A stretch of 64,000 nt of DNA from Hyaloraphidium curvatum (GCA_025558095.1 JAIVFI010000012.1:682001-746000), one strand, 5' to 3'; positions 8,739 to 21,146 are shown, counted from the first letter of the stretch. Notes: generated by a model not told the origin, from the sequence alone. A program made the numbers and translations.

Positions 8739-10200
8739 ATGGAGACGGCCGACAAGCGCGTTTTCGAGGCTTTCGAGCAGCGTTTTACTAATGCGGAATG
8801 GCTCTGCTTGTTCCCCGAGGGGCTCAAGGACCCGGGGCCCCTCGACGCGCCGTTGCCTCCCGACCCTGCCGCGGATCTCCGCATGGTTTCTCCCGTCACG
8901 CGTGCGACGCTGGTCCGCGAGCTGCGCCCGGAGTCGCTGCCCGCGGCGGCCGCGGTGGCGGTGCAGACCGCGCTGGTGCCGCACTCTGCACTTCTGGTGC
9001 CGTGGATTCTGGCCGGGTCCGCGGGCATCGCGGTCGTCACAATCGCCGCGTTGTTCGGCAACGCCGTTCTGGGCGTGTTTGGGACGCCGCAAATGGCCGC
9101 GGGCATCGCCGCCGTCCTGTTCTACGCCGTGCTCAGCGGCGTGGCCGGCTCGACCACCGTGCTCCCCACACTCCTTACGCGCCACGCCGCGCCCTCGCAG
9201 AGGCCGCGCGACGCCGACGCCAGCTCGCACCCGTACGCGCCCATCGCGCGCTGGCTGCAGCTCAGGCGCTTCGCGGATGGCACGGAACCCACGCGCCTCC
9301 TCGCGCACGACCCGCGGGACAAGTTGTGCCCCTGTCCGGACCCCGCGTGCGCAGGAGGGCTGCCGGCCGCCGCCGGGTACTGGCGCACAGCCGAGTTCGT
9401 CGTCAGGGTGCTCGCGGTCTACGCCCTCTACTTCTCTCTGTTCTACACCGCCTTCGTCACGCTCGGCGGCGTGATCTGGCACTCGTGGTGGGGCATAGCC
9501 GCCTCCACGTTCGCCCTCATCAGCACCTCTGGCTTCGCCGCCTTCGCCATCGCCCTCCGCTTCGGCGGGAACCCCCCAGCGCGGCGCCTCCTCTTCCGCC
9601 TGCGGCACCGCGCCCTCGTCCTGTGCCTCCGCTCCATGCTGGACCACTACCGCCTCGCCCCGCACGACGCCGGCGAGAAACCTCCCTGCGACAAATCCTA
9701 CCTCGCCCTGCACGCCGCCCTCTCCGTCTCGTGGGACGATCGCACGGTGCCCATGACCTCGGCCGGCTTCATGGCGGTGTACTTTGCCGGTGCCGCGGTC
9801 GGAGGGATCATCAACGCCACCGCGGGGTCGTGCGTCCCCGTGTGGTGCTTCCTCCTCCTCGCGCAGATGCTGGTTGCCGTCACGGTCGACATGGTCAATG
9901 CCGCGGCGACCAACGAGGAGATCTCGGCGGCCGCGGAGCTGTACCTCCGCGCGGGGGCGGAGCTCCAGCTGCTGCTCCCGTTCCACGCCGACCCCGAGCG
10001 CACCGAAATGGCGTCCCGCGCGGCGGGGCTGGGGATGTTTGCCAACGCGGGGGGGAGGAAGCCCAGGTTGGCGCGTGGCAGTCGATTTCGGGGTCGTGCG
10101 GACGGTCCTGGTGACGGCCTTCACGGTGTTCATCGGGTTGTGGACGCTGCTCAGGTCGGCAGGGGTGGACGTGGTGATGGATATGGCGTGCAGGGGGTGA
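8739..10200 (+). CDS. 7-TM CPC-motif family protein F1 (one frameshift)
   Basis: First of six related multi-pass membrane proteins here. From ATG 8739: the N-terminal motif TNAEWLCLFPEG, a helix PVTRATLVRELRP, TM1 and TM2 (about residues 85-140), a loop with LLAHDPRDKLCPCPDPACAG, TM3 and TM4 (about 225-280), a loop with ALVLCLRSMLDHYR, TM5 and TM6 around GSCVPVWCF, a helix NEEISAAAELYLRAGAEL and a last TM. The final part (VAVDFGVVRTVLVTAFTVFI onward, ending MACRG) lies in another frame and stops at 10200. The shift falls between a run of seven G at 10049-10055 and 10075; no intron of usable size fits. This is either a recent mutation or a homopolymer sequencing error. The function is unknown. 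Confidence 0.7.
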
Positions 10201-10539
10201 TGCGTGTCTTTCCGAGCAAATTGAGCGCGGGGGTTCGTCTCCGCCAGCTCACCAATCAACCCCCGCTCATTGCCCTCGTTCCGTGCCCACGGGGACGCCC
10301 TGCGCTGCCCACGAACGGCAGCGCACTCTTAGCATCGCTCTTTACAGTGATGCGGGGAAACGCGGTCGGGTTCGGACGGGCGGAACCGGGCTGGGGAGGC
10401 ACCTTCGACTCCGAGGGCACGGGCCGGGATGCGGCGGCCGGGGAAGCTTCCGACCTCGACACCGGTGGCACCCCGATGTCCATTGTCGAAAATTACAGCC
10501 CGGCCGCAGAACTACCGGACCCGTCGAGCAGCGCCGCAC

Positions 10540-12190
10540 GCGGACCGGACCGATGACTGTCTCGCCCTCTCGAACAAGGCATCGGTGGCACAGAGGCAGA
10601 GCGCCGGAAGTTCCGGTGCCCTCTCCTCTGTAGACTGTCGTCGGCATGCTCCGAGCTGTTTCGCAGGACGCCGGAGGGGACCTCGGACGCGGGGCTTCTC
10701 GCGCGGGCAGGGGACCGATTGGGCAGCAGCCGGCCCGGAACTCCGCAGCGCAGCGTTGGCATGGGCCGACGCCAACCCTTTAGGCACTCAGATCGGACCG
10801 GCAGCTGGGAGACCCGGTCGGACTCGGGACTGTTCGAAACGGACGGCGTGAGGACACGTCATCGGGCTTCCAGGCAGCGGAGCGGATGGGGCGCCGGCGC
10901 CGCGCAAGCTTTCCGGTCGGCGGCATTCGGAGACGCTGCCAATCTTCTAGGTTGTGCGGCGCCAAATGGTCTGGGAAATGGGGTTTCGCCTGGTCGCGAA
11001 AAGCCGGCGGACGGATGCACGGATGCGTGGGACCGGACCGCCGGCGCCGCGCATTGCGTTCGGGTCGGCGGGGTTTCTTGATGCTGCCATGGCCAGAGTA
11101 TGCAACGCGCGGTGCTACAGGGCCCGAGAAGCTTTCGAAACGCAGCCAGGGACGTCGGAAGTGGTGGTGGACGATTGATCGACGGGACCGGACGACGGCG
11201 CCGCGCATTGCGGCACTTCGGCAGCTTCTGATGACGCTTCCCCACGGAGCTCCCTTGCGCGGCGTCGGATGACCTGGGAAAGGGATACATTGCTCGCCGG
11301 AACCAGACGCACGGTTGCGTGGGACGCGACAGGATCGCCGGCGTCGCACTTCTTCCGCTGACAGGCGTCGTTCCCTGATGATGCCTCTGTAGAACTTTGG
11401 TCGCATAGCGCGGCGCCGGATGGCCGGGGAATCGTTCATGACCAGAGATCAAAGATTGCGCTCAATCTGGACTGGGCATGAGAACGGGATCGGATCGGAC
11501 CGCGGGCGCCGCGCATCCACCGCGGACGGGCCGCGTCTGTAGATGCTGCCAGCACATCTGTGAGGATGTCGCGGCCCCGGCCGGGCCTGAATCGGACCGG
11601 GGCGAGCGGCGCTTTGCGAGTCCTGGACGAAGGACGAGCGTGCGAGGTGAGGATGGATCGCAGGCGCCGTGCCCTGCTGAAAAGCTGGCAGCTTTTGGAT
11701 GATCCTGCCAGGGAGTCCAGTTGCCGCTCGGGTGGACTGCATCTACCTGGCGTCGGCGGCATTTTGGGATGCCGCGGAGGGCCGGGATGGGGTCGTGCGG
11801 CTTCCCAGACGGACCAGGGCGATTGGGACGCGGACGGGACCGGACCGCGGGCGCCGCAACTCCACCGCTCATGGGCAGCATGTGCGCGTGATGCTGTCCT
11901 CCCATCCGTCGGTGCGGCGCCTTACGGCCTGGGATCTGTCGCGAAGGCTCTCTCGACCTCCGACGGACCGGACGTGCGGACGCGCAGATCCAAGGGGCCG
12001 GACCGCAGGAGCCTTCTCTCTCTGGCGACAGGCGACATTTGTACGATGCCGCCAGATTTACTGGCAACGGGCGGCGCCGGATGGCCGGAGATCGGTTGGG
12101 CTGGACCCTGGGACGGGCGACCCGGGGACACCGGGGCTTCGGGGACGAATGGACTGTGCGGGATAGAGTCCAAAATGCAGTTCGGCTGCG
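10540..12190. repeat. Array of degenerate ~150-180 bp GC-rich repeats
   Basis: About eight to nine units in tandem, each with three boxes in constant order. Box A (like GGACCGGACCGCCGGCGCCG) occurs near 10890, 11032, 11186, 11320, 11490, 11652, 11835 and 11995. Box B (like TCGGCGGCATT..TGATGCTGCC) occurs near 10916, 11064, 11214, 11530 and 11751. Box C (like GCGGCGCCGGATGGCCGGGGA) occurs near 10953, 11256, 11405, 11915 and 12067. Spacing between box A copies is about 130-180 bp. The first 250 bp instead match 6598-6830. Long open frames cross it on both strands but they show no family similarity and follow the repeat. It lies directly upstream of the chromatin-type gene. Confidence 0.7.
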
Positions 12191-12278
12191 TTGAACAGAG
12201 GTCAAGCGTCCCCATGTCCACGGGAAGCCGTGTTCATGGCGCCACGTCGGCAGATCCTGCGCAGCGCCGCCTGCCGCG

Positions 12279-15200
12279 ATGGCGAAGGGATTTCGAGCCC
12301 CCGAACAACGAAACCGCCAGGTGGCACCGTTCCCCAAGCTGCTCTCCCCCAGCAAGAGGCGGCGCCGGTCCGGGCTCGACCAGCTGCTCGCGTACGCGCG
12401 CGAGGGCGGCGTCGAGCCCGGCCGGGACGGCGAGCGGCGGCGCACGCGCGCGGTGGGCGCCGTCGACGCGGCGGAGGTGCCGCCAAACGTGGGGCGCGCG
12501 CGGCAGCCTCTCAGCCCCACGCCCGTGTCGCCGCCGCCCAACGGAGTTCTGAGAGATGGGGCGGGGAGGCGGGGAGGAGTGGATGGGGCGCCGGGGGGCG
12601 TTTCCTTGAATGCCGCGCCCGTCGTCAGGAGGAGGCGCCGCGCGGCCTCGGACGCGTCGACCGACTCGGAGAGCGACGCCGCCGAGCCGCAGTACGAGAC
12701 CGAGGAGGAGGACGAGGGCGTCGACTTCGAGGACGCCCTGTCGACGACGCCCGGCAGGGGCACGCCCGCCCCCGCCACGCCCACTTTCTCGGCGCCGCAG
12801 ATCTCGACCACGCCGACGGTGCGCGAGCCGCCTTCAGTGGCGGCGAACTCGCCGCGGCCCGCCGGGCCGCCGACGCCGCACTTGCCGATAACTGCTCCCG
12901 GGATGGCCGGGAGCCCAGCCGGCATCCCTGCCGGGGGACCCATCGGACAACCGGCGCCCCCCGGCCCCGCCAACCCTTCCCCCGCCCTGCCCCCCGGCCT
13001 CACCACGACCCCCATCTACCGCGGCCGCGGCCGTGGTCGCGGACGAGGGCGAGGCAGAGGCAGAGGCCGCGGCAGGGGCGCCTCCCTCTCGGTCCCTCGC
13101 CCCCCCTTGGGCCCCATGACCACCCCCCACCCCCCGCTGGCATCCCGCGGCAGGGGCGGCAAGCTCCCACTCTCCCTCCCCCCGCTCTCGATCCCGCACC
13201 CCCTTCCGAACCTGCACCGTCCAACACCTCTGGGGACCGGCACGGGCACGGCCACCGCTACCTTCCCCTCCCTCTCCGCCACCCCCACAACACCACCCAG
13301 CGACACCCCCCGCCTCCCCGGCCCCGTCGTACCCCCTCCCCCCACCCACGCTCCGCAGGTGCAGCAGCAGAGGGGCGTGATGCTCCCCGGCCCTGTGGCC
13401 TTCCCCCTGGGACCGAGGAGGAAGAAGGTGGTGCAGCCTGTGCGGAGGGAGTACGCCACCCGCTCGCGTCACGATCCCGCGGGCGGGCCGGAACAACCCC
13501 CCGCACCCGCGCCCGGAGGGGCAGGCGCCCCGCAGCGCTCGGCGAGCGTGTCGCTGCCGCTCCCCTCGCACGGCATCACCCTCTCCGAGCTCCCGCCCGA
13601 CCTGGACGCGCAGCTGGAACGCCGCCGCACCCTTTCGTCGGTGGACTACGGCCGCGGCCGGGCGTGGGGCGGCGCGGGAAAGACGCCCCCCGACGGGCTG
13701 TTCCCCAGCCCCGAGTTCCCGCCCGCGGGCGCGGCGCCCGAAAGGGGGGCCAGGCACGCGGCGGTGGCGGGCAAACCCGCCCCGGGGGGCGGCGCGAAGC
13801 CGCCGCCCGCGCACGCGAGGGAAGTGCCGGGGCCGCCGCCGCGCCCGGTGCCGCCGCGCCTGCCGCCGCGCCTGGTGCCGGCGGGACGGACCTGCGGGGT
13901 GCTGCTGTTCCGGGTCGAGCGGAGGAGGGACAGGCCGAAACCCGCGCCCGGACCCGTCGCGGTCGTCGAGCACGTTCCGGGGCCCGCGACGCCGGTCTCG
14001 GTGCCGGGTGCGAGGGCGGAGCTGGACACGCCGGCGACGGCTACGGGGACGCCCGGGACGGGGGACACGCAGGCGGCGACGGCCGAGAGCCAGGGCGGGA
14101 GGACGGAAGCCAGCGCGTCGGGGACGCCGGAAGGGACGCCCGAGAGGGTCGGGACCCCCGAGGTGGGTGGCCGCGGTGCGGGGCGGGGGAGGGACAGGCT
14201 GATGCGCCGCGCGCAGGTGGTGATGCCCGAGGTCGGCGCGTCGCCGCGCGAGGCGGAGGGGAGGCACGCCGCGGAGGACGGGGCGCCCGTGCCGAAGGAT
14301 GGGGAGGCGGAGACGGAGGACGCGAAGATGGACGAAAAGCCGCCGACCGCCGCCGCAGCCGAGGAACGGGAGGGGCAGCTTGTGGCGGAGGGGCAGCCCG
14401 GGCCGGCGGAGGAGCAGCCCGCGGCGGAGGAGCAGCCCGCGGCTGAGGAGCAGCCCGCGGTGGAGGAGCTGCCCGCGGCGGAGGAGCTGCCCGCGGCGGA
14501 GGAGCTGCCCGCGGTGGAGGAAAAGACCGCGGCGCCGGAAGAGCCCGAATCCGCTGGGGAAGCGAAAGCCACCGCTGAGCCGGCGGACGAGGAGATGCCG
14601 GCCGCGGATCCCGCACCGGAGGAGCCTATGCCCGCGCCTTCTTCCCTGGAGGCACCGCAGGACGTTGCCGCTGCGCAGGAGGTTGAAGGCGGTGCGCACG
14701 ATGACGCGATGCAGGTCGACGAGGCGCCCGCGGAGGATGGCAAGCTGGACGCGGAACCGAAGCCGGACGGGGCGTCGGCGCCTGCCGAGGCCGCACAGGT
14801 GGCCAAGCAGGAGCAAATGCCCGAGACGGGACGGGAGGCGACGCCCCGGGAACCGACCCCGCCGGCGCAGGCTGATCCAGCGCAGGAGGTGCCCGTCGAG
14901 CAGGAGGCGCCGGCCGAGCAGGCGCTTCCGGTCGCGCAGGACGGACCGCCGCCCGCGGTCGAAGCGGCGCCCGCTGCCACGTCGCTGCCCGTGCCGGCAC
15001 CCACGCCCGTGCCGGCGGTACCGGGAGGGCCGCTGACGCTCGCTCCGATCGTGACCAAGAAACGTGAGTTGCCCCTCCCGCCTCCGCGTTGCGACACCCG
15101 CTCATTTCGGCCCCAGCAACCAAGATCATCCGCCCCATCATCAAGCGCGTCATCCCCACGCGCTCCGCGACCGCGGCGCAGGAGGCGCTGAACCCGCCGC

Positions 15201-18200
15201 CCCCGCCGCCTCCTCAGCCCGCCCCCCTCCCGGCCGCAACCCCCGTGCAGCGCCCCAAACCCGCGCCGCGCCCCCCGAAACCCGCTGCCGTCACCACTCC
15301 GCCGGCCGCTCCGCCCCCCCGCCCCGCCCCGCGGCCCCCGCCCCCGCCGCCGGTGCTGGACCCCTTCCCTGTGCGCATCCAGGTGCGCCCCGCCAACGGG
15401 CCCCCGCGCAAGCCGCGCTGGACGACGTGCCACCGCTCGACCGCCGAGGACCACGTGTTCGTGGACCGCGACGCCGGGCTGCTGGTTCCAGGGACGGGGT
15501 ACGTCGTCCGCGTGGGGTACGCGCTGCCCGATACCCCGGACTCGGAGGTGCTCTGGACCGACGTCGAGCAGAGCACGCTTCCCTGCGCCACCCCCTCGCG
15601 CGCGCTCGCGCTGGAGCTGGAGCCGCTGCTGTCCGTACCCGGTCGCGCCGAAGGGTACCTTGGCTTGGAGCCCAAGCCGGGGAGGGAGGACGTGCTGCGG
15701 ATGCTGTGGGACCCGCCGGTGGGGAGCCCCGAGGAGTACTGCCCCCACCTCGAGTACGCGCTCGAGGCGAGGTGGGAGTGGGAGGGGGAGGAGTTGGAGA
15801 TCGGGGGGAAGGTGGAGGTGGGGGAGCTGGTGGACCTGGGGGACGTCGAGGAGAAAACGGGGGAGGAGGAGGCCGTGGGCGAGGAGGTCGGCGGGCAGGG
15901 TGGGTCCGAAGATGAGGCGTCGGGCGATGCGACTGCTGACGGCGCGCACGGCGACCCAGACTACCGCGAGGTCTACCGGTCGCACGACGCCGGCGCTGGC
16001 ATCTCGGTGCGTAACCTGCTCCTGGAGCTGCTCGGCCCCGACCGCGTGCTCCGCATCGCCGAGGCCTACCGCCCCGACGCCAGCATCACCAGCCACACGC
16101 GGCTGCGTTCCATCCGTGGGCTGCGCGTCGGGTTCCGCCTAAAGTGCACCAACCCGGCCTCGTCGGGCGCCGACGTGCTCGCCGAGGAGGAGGTCGAGTG
16201 GTCGCTGGATCCCAACGGCGTGGGTGCGGTCAGCTGGGCCGCCGTCGCCGCGCGCAGGCTGCAGTACCCCGGCCACGCGGCGGTGATCGACGCCAGCAGC
16301 GCGCCCGTGGAGCAGCAGCTCGGCGCGTCGCCGCCCAGGGCATCGTCGCGGTGGCATCGCGGCAAGTTCCTGGTCAGGGGGTTGGAGCCCGAGGCCAAGG
16401 AGGCCAAGGTCCACCCCGGGGCCAGGGAGCTGCGGGACGGGGACGAGCCGGGGAGGCCACCGTCGCCGCCGCCGCTACCGGATGCGGACATGGACCTGAG
16501 GCACGTGATCGCGCCGGCGTGGTTCTTTGACGAAGACGCGCCGGAGGAGGACGAGGAGGAGAGCGCCGCTGGGGCGGAAGGAGAGGCGGCGCGGGAGGAC
16601 GCGGAGATGGCCGAGGCGGGGGGGCCTGAACAGCAGCTGCCCGGCGACGGATCTGCTGTGAGGGGCGACGGCGAGCCCGGCGACGTGCTTCCGCCGCTGA
16701 CGGCCGAGGAGGAGCGCAGCATGCAGATGGTGCTCGACGACCTGCTAGCCGCCGCAAGCAATGGCGAGTTCTCGCTCGAGGCGGCGGAGGGGCTCGAAGC
16801 CGGCCTGGCAGGCCTGGCCGGTCTGCCGCTGCTCACGGCGTCGGCGGTACAGCACGAGCCCGAGGAGATGGACGAGGCGGAGGAGATGCACGAGGTCGAG
16901 GAGCCGCGAACGCCCGAGATCGCAGCACCGGTGCCTATTTCCGCGCTGGAGATGGCGGCTGGCGCCCAGACGCCCGTTTCACCGCCGCCGCGGGTGCTGC
17001 AGGGCACGCCGGAGCGCGTGCAGTCGGACTACGAGCTCGTCAAGGCGCTGCAGGACCTCGAGAGCCTCCTCAGCGCACACGAGATCATCATTCCCAGCAC
17101 CTCGCATCCTGCGGCTCCACGCCCTGCGGAGCAGGCACAGCTTGGACCCCGGCCGCCGCAGGTTCGGGGCTCGCCTTCGCGTTCGCCGAGGAGGCCGCGG
17201 CCCGTGGACTCGACCAAGGGCAAGGGCCGCCTACAGCCGCCTCCTCCCGCGCCGGTAGTTGCGCCGCCCCCCCTTGCGCCTGTGCTTGCGCCGCCCGAGC
17301 CCCCGAAGGCGCCCGAACCCGTTCCCGAACCGTCGCCTGCTGAGGCGCCGGAGCCTCCCGCTGAGGTCGAGGAAGAAGAGGAGGAAATTGATTCGGGCAC
17401 GATCGAGGAGGCTGCCGCCGTGGCTGCGTCGTCGCCGGCGAACCAGCGGGCCGTCGTGCAGCCGACCTTGGAGGACGCGGCGGAGGAACAGGAGCTTCCG
17501 GCGCCCAACGGCCACAGCAACGGCGATGGTCACGAGGACGACACCGAGTCGGAGCCCGAGGAAGTGGCCGCCGCGCCCTCGGAGCCTGAGGAACGGGTGT
17601 CGCGCGGGAAGCGGCAGCGGTCCGAGGCAGAAGAGCCGCCAAACGCGTCGCCGAAGCGGCCGAGGCGGGAGGTCGAGCACTCGCAGCCGCCTCCGCCGCC
17701 GGAAGCAACCGTGAGCGCCGAGTCGGCCCCGCCGCCGGAGCCCGAGGCGGACGTCGACATGGAAGGAGACGGCGAGCAAGAGTCAGAGTCGTCTTCGGAG
17801 GCGCCCGAGATCAAGCAGCCCAAGCCCATCCTCACCGCCAAAGCCGCGCTCAAGGACCTCCCGCCGGCGACGCCCTCGTCGGCCGAAGCATCGGCCTCGG
17901 CATCTGCCCCCTCGGGAAGCGCCGGCTCCCAGTCTACCTCCGCCGCAGGCCTCACAAGCCACCTTCTAGAGCCGCCCGAAAAGCCAAAGCGCGGCCGCCC
18001 GCCCAACTCCTACTACGTCGCCCTGCAAAAGTACCAGCAGCAGCAGGCCCTTTTGCGCGCCGCCGCCGAGCGAGACTCTTCGGATCAGGCCGAGAATCCT
18101 TCCTCGGAGCCTCCGGCCGCCGCCTCCACCCCACCTTCCCTCGCCCCGCCTGCCAAGCCGCCCGCCACGGTCGCCACCAGCAGGCCGGTGGAGCGGTCGG

Positions 18201-19063
18201 ACTCGCCGGTTCCCTCGCAATCGGACATGTCGGCCTCGGCGCCTCCCGCCAAGAAGCGCCGCGGCAGGCCGCCCAGGCCGCCCAGGCCGCCCAACCCCGA
18301 GATGCCCGAGGCCAGCCCAGGCCGCGGACCCCGCTCGGCGACGTCCTCTCCCGCGCCTTCGGACCGCCGCGGGCGGGGGCCATCGGCCAACGTGGATCGC
18401 CCCGCGTCGGCGCCAGTGGACGCGGGCGGCGTCGCTCCCCGCGGTCGCCCAGGCCGCCAGCCCAAGGAGTCTTCGACGGCGTGGATCTTTCAGCTTCCCT
18501 TCGGCCGGCAGATTGCGGTGTACAATTCGATGCCTTCGTACGAGGGGTGGTGGCTGGCCCGGGCCATGTACTACCAGCCCGTCATCGTGACGGACGGGGG
18601 CTCGGACCCCGGATCGCGGCGGAGCTCCCTCGGCGACGACCACGACGACGCGAGCGAGGACGACACGGGCAGCGAGGGCGGCATGCGGCGCGCGCACCGC
18701 GTGCTCCCGGTCGCCAAACGCATGCTGCGGCTGAGGATCCACTACGAGGGCTACCTGGACAAGTACGACGAGTGGATCGTGCTCGACGAGGCGGGCAGGG
18801 AGCGGATCCGCCAGTTCAAGAAGGCCAAGCCGTCGGCGGCCGAGCTCGGGGAGCTCAAGATCGGGGGCAAGGGCGTCGAGGACGACGAGATCTGGGCGGA
18901 CGCCGAGCGCGCTCAGCGCAAGTATGGTGGGTCGACCTCCCCGGCGCTGCGGCATCCATTATGTCTAATCCTTGCCCTCCATTCAGCGCTCAACAAGGAC
19001 GAAAAGCTGAAGATTTTGGAGGGGGAGCCGGTGATGATTGCGCCCGGCGGCGTGAAGAGCTGA
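12279..19063 (+). CDS. Large AT-hook and Tudor/chromo-barrel-like protein (chromatin-type)
   Basis: Exons 12279-15063, 15117-18926 and 18987-19063 join in frame to 2,223 residues. In order: a basic head (KLLSPSKRRRRSG), long Pro/Ala-rich disordered stretches, an RG-dipeptide run at about 247-267, an 18-bp-repeat-encoded EEQPAA/EELPAA tract at about 708-748, two beta-rich segments around residues 1010-1330 that look fibronectin-III-like (PVRIQVRPANGPP; EEYCPHLEYALEARWEW), acidic stretches, nuclear-type basic patches (GKRQRS, PKRPRRE), AT-hooks near residues 1885 (KRGRPPNS), 1973 (KKRRGRPPRP) and 2036 (RGRPGRQP), and a C-terminal barrel at about 2050-2150 (WWLARAMYY; LRIHYEGYLDKYDEWIVLD) like Tudor-knot/MBT/chromo-barrel domains. 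This combination suggests a nuclear DNA- and histone-binding scaffold. Exact partners cannot be named. Confidence 0.8.
14403..14525 (+). repeat. 18-bp coding minisatellite (EEQPAA/EELPAA)
   Basis: About seven copies of an 18-bp unit of the form GAGGAGCAGCCCGCGGCG, with the third codon switching from CAG to CTG halfway. Encodes an acidic, likely helical repeat inside the chromatin-type protein. The copy number is likely to vary between strains. Confidence 0.8.
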
Positions 19064-19253
19064 GAATGGGGCGTGAATACCCGAGATCGCACGATGTAAA
19101 ACATCATGAAGCAATGTTAGGTCGGTTGGGAGCTGTCTGCTTTACTTTCGCCACACCACCGCACGGTTGAGTCAATTTGAGGGGAGAGGCGGACTTGACG
19201 GCCGGCTCGACTTTTGTCCGCGAGCCGCAACCACCCCGCCACCGCCGCCCACA

Positions 19254-20925
19254 ATGTCGACCGACTACAGCTTCGTGAAGCTCTCGCCGAAGGCGGAGGA
19301 GCTCCGCAGGAAGCTCATCGACTTCGTCAACGAGGAGTGCATCCCCGCCGAGCACCTGCTCGAGGCGCAGCTCGGAGATGCCAAGAAGGGCACCGCCGGG
19401 CGCTTCGCGAAGTGGCCGCCGATTCTGGACGAGCTCGCGGCCAAGGCGCGCTCCCTCGGCCTGTGGAACCTGTTCCTCGGCCACGAGTACGGGCTGCCGA
19501 GCCCCGGCCTGACGAACCTCGAGTGTGGGACTCCTCTGTTGCGGAGTGCTTACGGCGTGCCTGAACCGGTCTCTCCCAGACGCCGTGCTCTGCGAGATCC
19601 TCGGGCGGAGCCAGAATGTTGCCCCCGTCGTGACCAACTGCAACGCGCCCGACACGGGTGGGTTCTGGGCGCGGGATCACGGGAGACCGGCTAACGCGTC
19701 CCCGCCGGGAACAGGCAACATGGAGCTCCTTGCCAAGTACGGAACCGAGGCCCAGAAGGAGAAATGGCTCAAGCCGCTGATGAACGGCGAGATCCGGTCG
19801 GCTTTCGTTATGACGGAGCCCGACCAGGCGTCGTCCGACGCCACGAACGTGTCGACTCGGATCGACAAGGACGGCAAGGGCAACTACGTGATCAACGGCC
19901 GGAAGTGGTGGATTACCGTGGGTCTCTCGTTCGTTGCCCCGTTGTTGTTCTTGACAGACCTGTCCCGGCTCCAGAACGGGCACAACCCCCGTACCAAGCT
20001 CTACATCCTCATCGGCAAGACCGACCCCGACAACGCGTCGCGCCACCGGCAGCAGTCCATCGTGCTCATCCCCCGCGACACCCCCGGCATCACGGTCGTC
20101 CAGGATCTGACGGTGTTGGGCGAGGACGACGCGCCCATCGGGCACTGCGAGCTCAAGCTTGAGAACGTGACCATGTGGGTGCCGTTGTTGCGGAACTTCC
20201 CTCTTCCCGTGTTCTGATTGTTGGTTGCTCTCCGCCCAGCCCCATGTCGAACGTGATCTTGGGCGAGGGACGCGGCTTCGAGGTCATGCAGGGTCGGATG
20301 GGTCCTGGCCGTATTCACGTTGGTTTCGCGTCGCTCTGCCGCCTATGCCTTCGCTGATTCCTTTGGCCCATCACAGCACTGCATGCGCGCCATTGGGCAG
20401 GCTGAGCGCGCTCTGGACAAGCTCATCCTGGAGGCGACCGACGAGAAGAAGCGGCCCTTCGGCAAGACCAAGGCCTCCCACCAGACCGTGCTCTTCGCCA
20501 TCGGCGAATGCCGTATGGAGATCGAGCAGGCGAGGCTGCTCGTGCTGAACGCCGCGGCCAAGATCGACGCGGTGGGGACCAAGGCCGCGCTGAAGGAGAT
20601 CGGAATGGCCAAGGTGGGCAAATTCTTGATACCTGAACGAGGGCATCAAGCTGATCTTGGTCACCAACAGGTCATTGTTCCCAACGTCCTCGGCAGGGTG
20701 CTCGACCGCGCCATGCAGGTTTCGGGCGCCGCCGGCCTCTCGGACGCGCACGAGCTCGCCAGCATGTTCTCCAACTACCGCACCCTGCGCTACGTCGACG
20801 GGCCCGACGCCGTCCACTGGGAGCAGGTCTCCAAGACGGAGCTCCGCCGCGCGGACGAGCTGAGGAAGCTGTACGACGGGTACCACAAGCGCAGCAAGGA
20901 GCTCATGGCAAGGGCCCGGCTTTGA
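19254..20925 (+). CDS. Acyl-CoA dehydrogenase family protein, seven exons
   Basis: Exons 19254-19524, 19580-19657, 19715-19917, 19975-20174, 20240-20318, 20377-20613 and 20671-20925 splice to 440 residues. Conserved blocks run in the expected order: an N-terminal helical domain ([29 protein letters not shown]), [17 protein letters not shown] (substrate/FAD-binding MTEP motif), INGRKWWIT, the beta domain ([25 protein letters not shown]), [30 protein letters not shown], and the C-terminal helices with [28 protein letters not shown]. This is the subfamily of acyl-CoA dehydrogenases (ACAD10/11-like and bacterial homologues) with the RIH-HCMR block. It should oxidise an acyl-CoA at the alpha-beta carbons with FAD; chain preference is unknown. 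No obvious peroxisomal tripeptide ends the protein (ARL), although ARL is close to PTS1. Confidence 0.9.
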
Positions 20926-21146
20926 GGGGAGGCTGGAACAACGGTCGCGGGGGAAGCGGAAGCGAGCCTCTGTCTCATTTTTGGCGCCACAATAGACGGG
21001 CGACGTCGATCAATTGCTCAGATTCAGGCATAATCTATTTGACCGCAGCCTTAGACGAAGATTTTCATTTTTGTTTCAGATCCTGTTGGCTCCAGTTCCC
21101 CTCCTTCTGTTCCTCCCTCCCTTTTCCACCGTGACCAGTCCATGTC
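20926..21146. other. Convergent intergenic region
   Basis: The 3' flanks of the acyl-CoA dehydrogenase (+) and the F-box-like gene (-). AT-richer, with T-rich stretches near 21060-21090. Probably both transcription end sites. Confidence 0.5.

Noticed and set aside
8709-10259. A 516-codon minus-strand frame opposite F1
   Set aside because: The plus strand carries the conserved 7-TM motifs; the antisense protein is Gly/Arg/His-rich without structure.
10540-12190. CRISPR-like array
   Set aside because: Units are 130-180 bp, diverged throughout, lack a short exact repeat with unique spacers, and the genome is eukaryotic.
11462-13015. Long minus-strand frame across the repeat array and the start of the chromatin-type gene
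   Set aside because: The encoded sequence repeats with the array period and then follows the antisense of coding sequence, so it is a composition artefact.
13646-16096. An 816-codon open frame on the minus strand inside the chromatin-type gene
   Set aside because: It is the antisense of a GC-rich, low-complexity coding region; its composition is explained by the plus-strand protein and it has no family features.
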